Shown here: one piece after another, positions 7,286 through 7,667 of the stretch | Layout of the letters: each line of letters begins with the position of its first letter | How positions within the stretch are numbered: the stretch's first letter is position 1 | Assembly: GCA_030689795.1 (NCBI GenBank) | Contig: JAUYEO010000036.1 | Location: 1 to 7,667, forward strand | Source of the DNA: Desulfobacterales bacterium | Lineage (GTDB): Bacteria > Desulfobacterota > Desulfobacteria > Desulfobacterales > RPRI01 | Direction of reading: 5' to 3' | Length of the DNA stretch: 7,667 bases | Made by a program: the position numbers and the translations under genes | The notes under the pieces: generated by a model | What the model was told of the DNA's origin: nothing | The model's input: the letters and a program-made list of their open reading frames with translations, nothing else | Database searches by the model: none

Positions 7286-7299
7286 ATGTTAACAAACAT
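7286..7299. promoter_or_regulatory. Small inverted repeat in the operon leader, possible operator
   Basis: The minus strand reads ATGTT-TGTT-AACAT, two 5-base arms around a 4-base spacer, with an embedded TGTTAACA palindrome. It lies between the promoter candidate and the ribosome site, where a repressor could bind. AT-rich leaders produce such repeats by chance, so this is weak. Confidence 0.2.
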
Positions 7300-7352
7300 C
7301 AAGCAGTCTTTTAATAACTTCTGCGGCCCAAAAACAATAAATACCCCTTCTT

Positions 7353-7379
7353 GTTATATTCGCCCGCAACGCATTTCAA
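7353..7379 (-). promoter_or_regulatory. Candidate sigma-70 promoter of the TRAP operon
   Basis: On the minus strand TTGAAA (7374-7379) and TATAAC (7353-7358) lie 15 bases apart, about 95 bases upstream of the receptor start. Both hexamers match the consensus at five of six positions, but the spacer is two bases shorter than ideal. No GG-N10-GC pattern typical of sigma-54 was found at this place. Confidence 0.35.
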
Positions 7380-7395
7380 GAAACAGATATTATTG

Positions 7396-7584
7396 ATGGA
7401 CCCGTAAAAAGTCGAAATATGCTCACTTAATGAGTTTTTTGGGGATTTTTAAATCACTTCGCTAAATCACAAGGACTCGGGCTAACGCCCTCAAACAGCT
7501 TGTGATTTTTAACGCTCAGTAATTTAAAAATCTATTTCCCAAAAATCTCAAATCCGTTCGCATATGACTTTTTACGAAACCGTC
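7396..7584. mobile_element. MITE-like long palindromic element
   Basis: About 189 bases that fold almost end to end. The terminal arms share CGTAAAAAGTC (7403-7413) with its exact reverse complement (7566-7576), with further partial pairing outward (GG/CC). Internal arms AAATCACAAG (7464-7473) and CTTGTGATTT (7499-7508) are perfect, and imperfect arms around ATTTTTAAAT and TTTTTGGG lie between. The tip is GGGC-TAAC-GCCC (7479-7490). The 7-mer ATTATTG occurs directly outside both ends (7389-7395 and 7585-7591) and may be a target-site duplication. It has no coding capacity, so it would need a transposase supplied in trans. I recall similar CGTAAAAAGTC-ended repeats from Desulfobacterales, unverified here. 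Alternative: a structured non-coding RNA or a bidirectional transcription block. Confidence 0.65.
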
Positions 7585-7625
7585 ATTATTGCAGGCACAT
7601 GATTTTATTAATTTGATTTACAGGA

Positions 7626-7654
7626 CGTTTATCATTTATGAAAGGCCGTGTCAA
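7626..7654 (-). promoter_or_regulatory. Candidate distal promoter pointing toward the TRAP operon
   Basis: The minus strand has a perfect -35 hexamer TTGACA (7649-7654), a 17-base spacer and TAAACG (7626-7631) preceded by TG in the extended -10 position. The -10 hexamer matches only three of six consensus bases. It lies about 370 bases upstream of the receptor gene, on the far side of the palindromic element. Transcription from it would have to cross that hairpin. Confidence 0.25.
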
Positions 7655-7667
7655 TCCAATGAATTCT

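Larger units (their letters stand above)
7260..7667. other. Non-coding region upstream of the TRAP operon
   Basis: This 408-base stretch holds no convincing gene on either strand. From the operon outward it contains the receptor ribosome site, a small inverted repeat, a weak promoter candidate, a long palindromic MITE-like element, and about 80 AT-rich bases with a second promoter candidate pointing toward the operon. Short open frames here lack ribosome sites or recognisable protein sequence. Confidence 0.7.

Noticed and set aside
7260..7295. A 12-residue longer receptor N-terminus starting at 7295
   Set aside because: It would put charged residues ahead of the signal peptide and ignore the near-perfect AAGGAGG at 7268-7274; no ribosome site precedes 7295.
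7359..7380. Sigma-54 (-24/-12) promoter suggested by the TTGC near 7369
   Set aside because: The required GG ten bases before the GC is absent.
7396..7584. CRISPR array or tRNA/riboswitch explanation for the palindromic region
   Set aside because: There is one inverted repeat only, no regularly spaced direct repeats, no tRNA-like arms or CCA, and the structure is a single long hairpin.
7638..7667. Possible start of a plus-strand gene (ATG at 7638) running off the window
   Set aside because: Only ten codons are visible, the nearest AGGA is 12 bases upstream, and the peptide is not recognisable.

Overview
The window looks like chromosomal DNA of a Gram-negative, probably anaerobic bacterium. 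The best guess is the Desulfobacterota (Desulfobacterales-like). The basis is moderate GC, the TAXI-type TRAP transporter, the sequence style of the PBP1A, and two intergenic repeat types that resemble ones I recall from that group. This placement is inference; no rRNA or marker gene is present.

Layout: (1) 51-2459, plus strand: a complete class A penicillin-binding protein of the PBP1A type. (2) 2460-2598: the short gap between convergent genes, almost filled by a two-unit degenerate palindromic repeat. (3) 7259 down to 2599, minus strand: a four-gene operon in transcription order: TAXI-family TRAP substrate-binding protein, fused TRAP permease, tartrate/D-malate/isopropylmalate-type NAD-dependent beta-decarboxylating dehydrogenase, and an ATP-binding-type universal stress protein. 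(4) 7260-7667: non-coding DNA with the operon leader, candidate promoters and a long imperfect palindrome that looks like a MITE.

How the operon may work: the periplasmic TAXI receptor captures a small organic acid and hands it to the Na+-dependent TRAP permease. The cytoplasmic dehydrogenase next door is of the kind that oxidatively decarboxylates 2-hydroxy acids such as D-malate, tartrate or 3-isopropylmalate, so it may act on the imported compound. The universal stress protein has an intact ATP-binding motif and may tune the transporter, as TeaD does for the TeaABC TRAP system of Halomonas. A strong stem-loop followed by eight T lies between the receptor and permease genes. It would leave the receptor made in excess over the permease. 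The permease gene then starts behind a tandemly duplicated Shine-Dalgarno segment.

The window holds no obviously new defence, RNA or mobile system. The most interesting points are the transporter-dehydrogenase-USP operon with an unknown substrate, its internal terminator plus doubled ribosome-binding site, and the two intergenic repeat elements.
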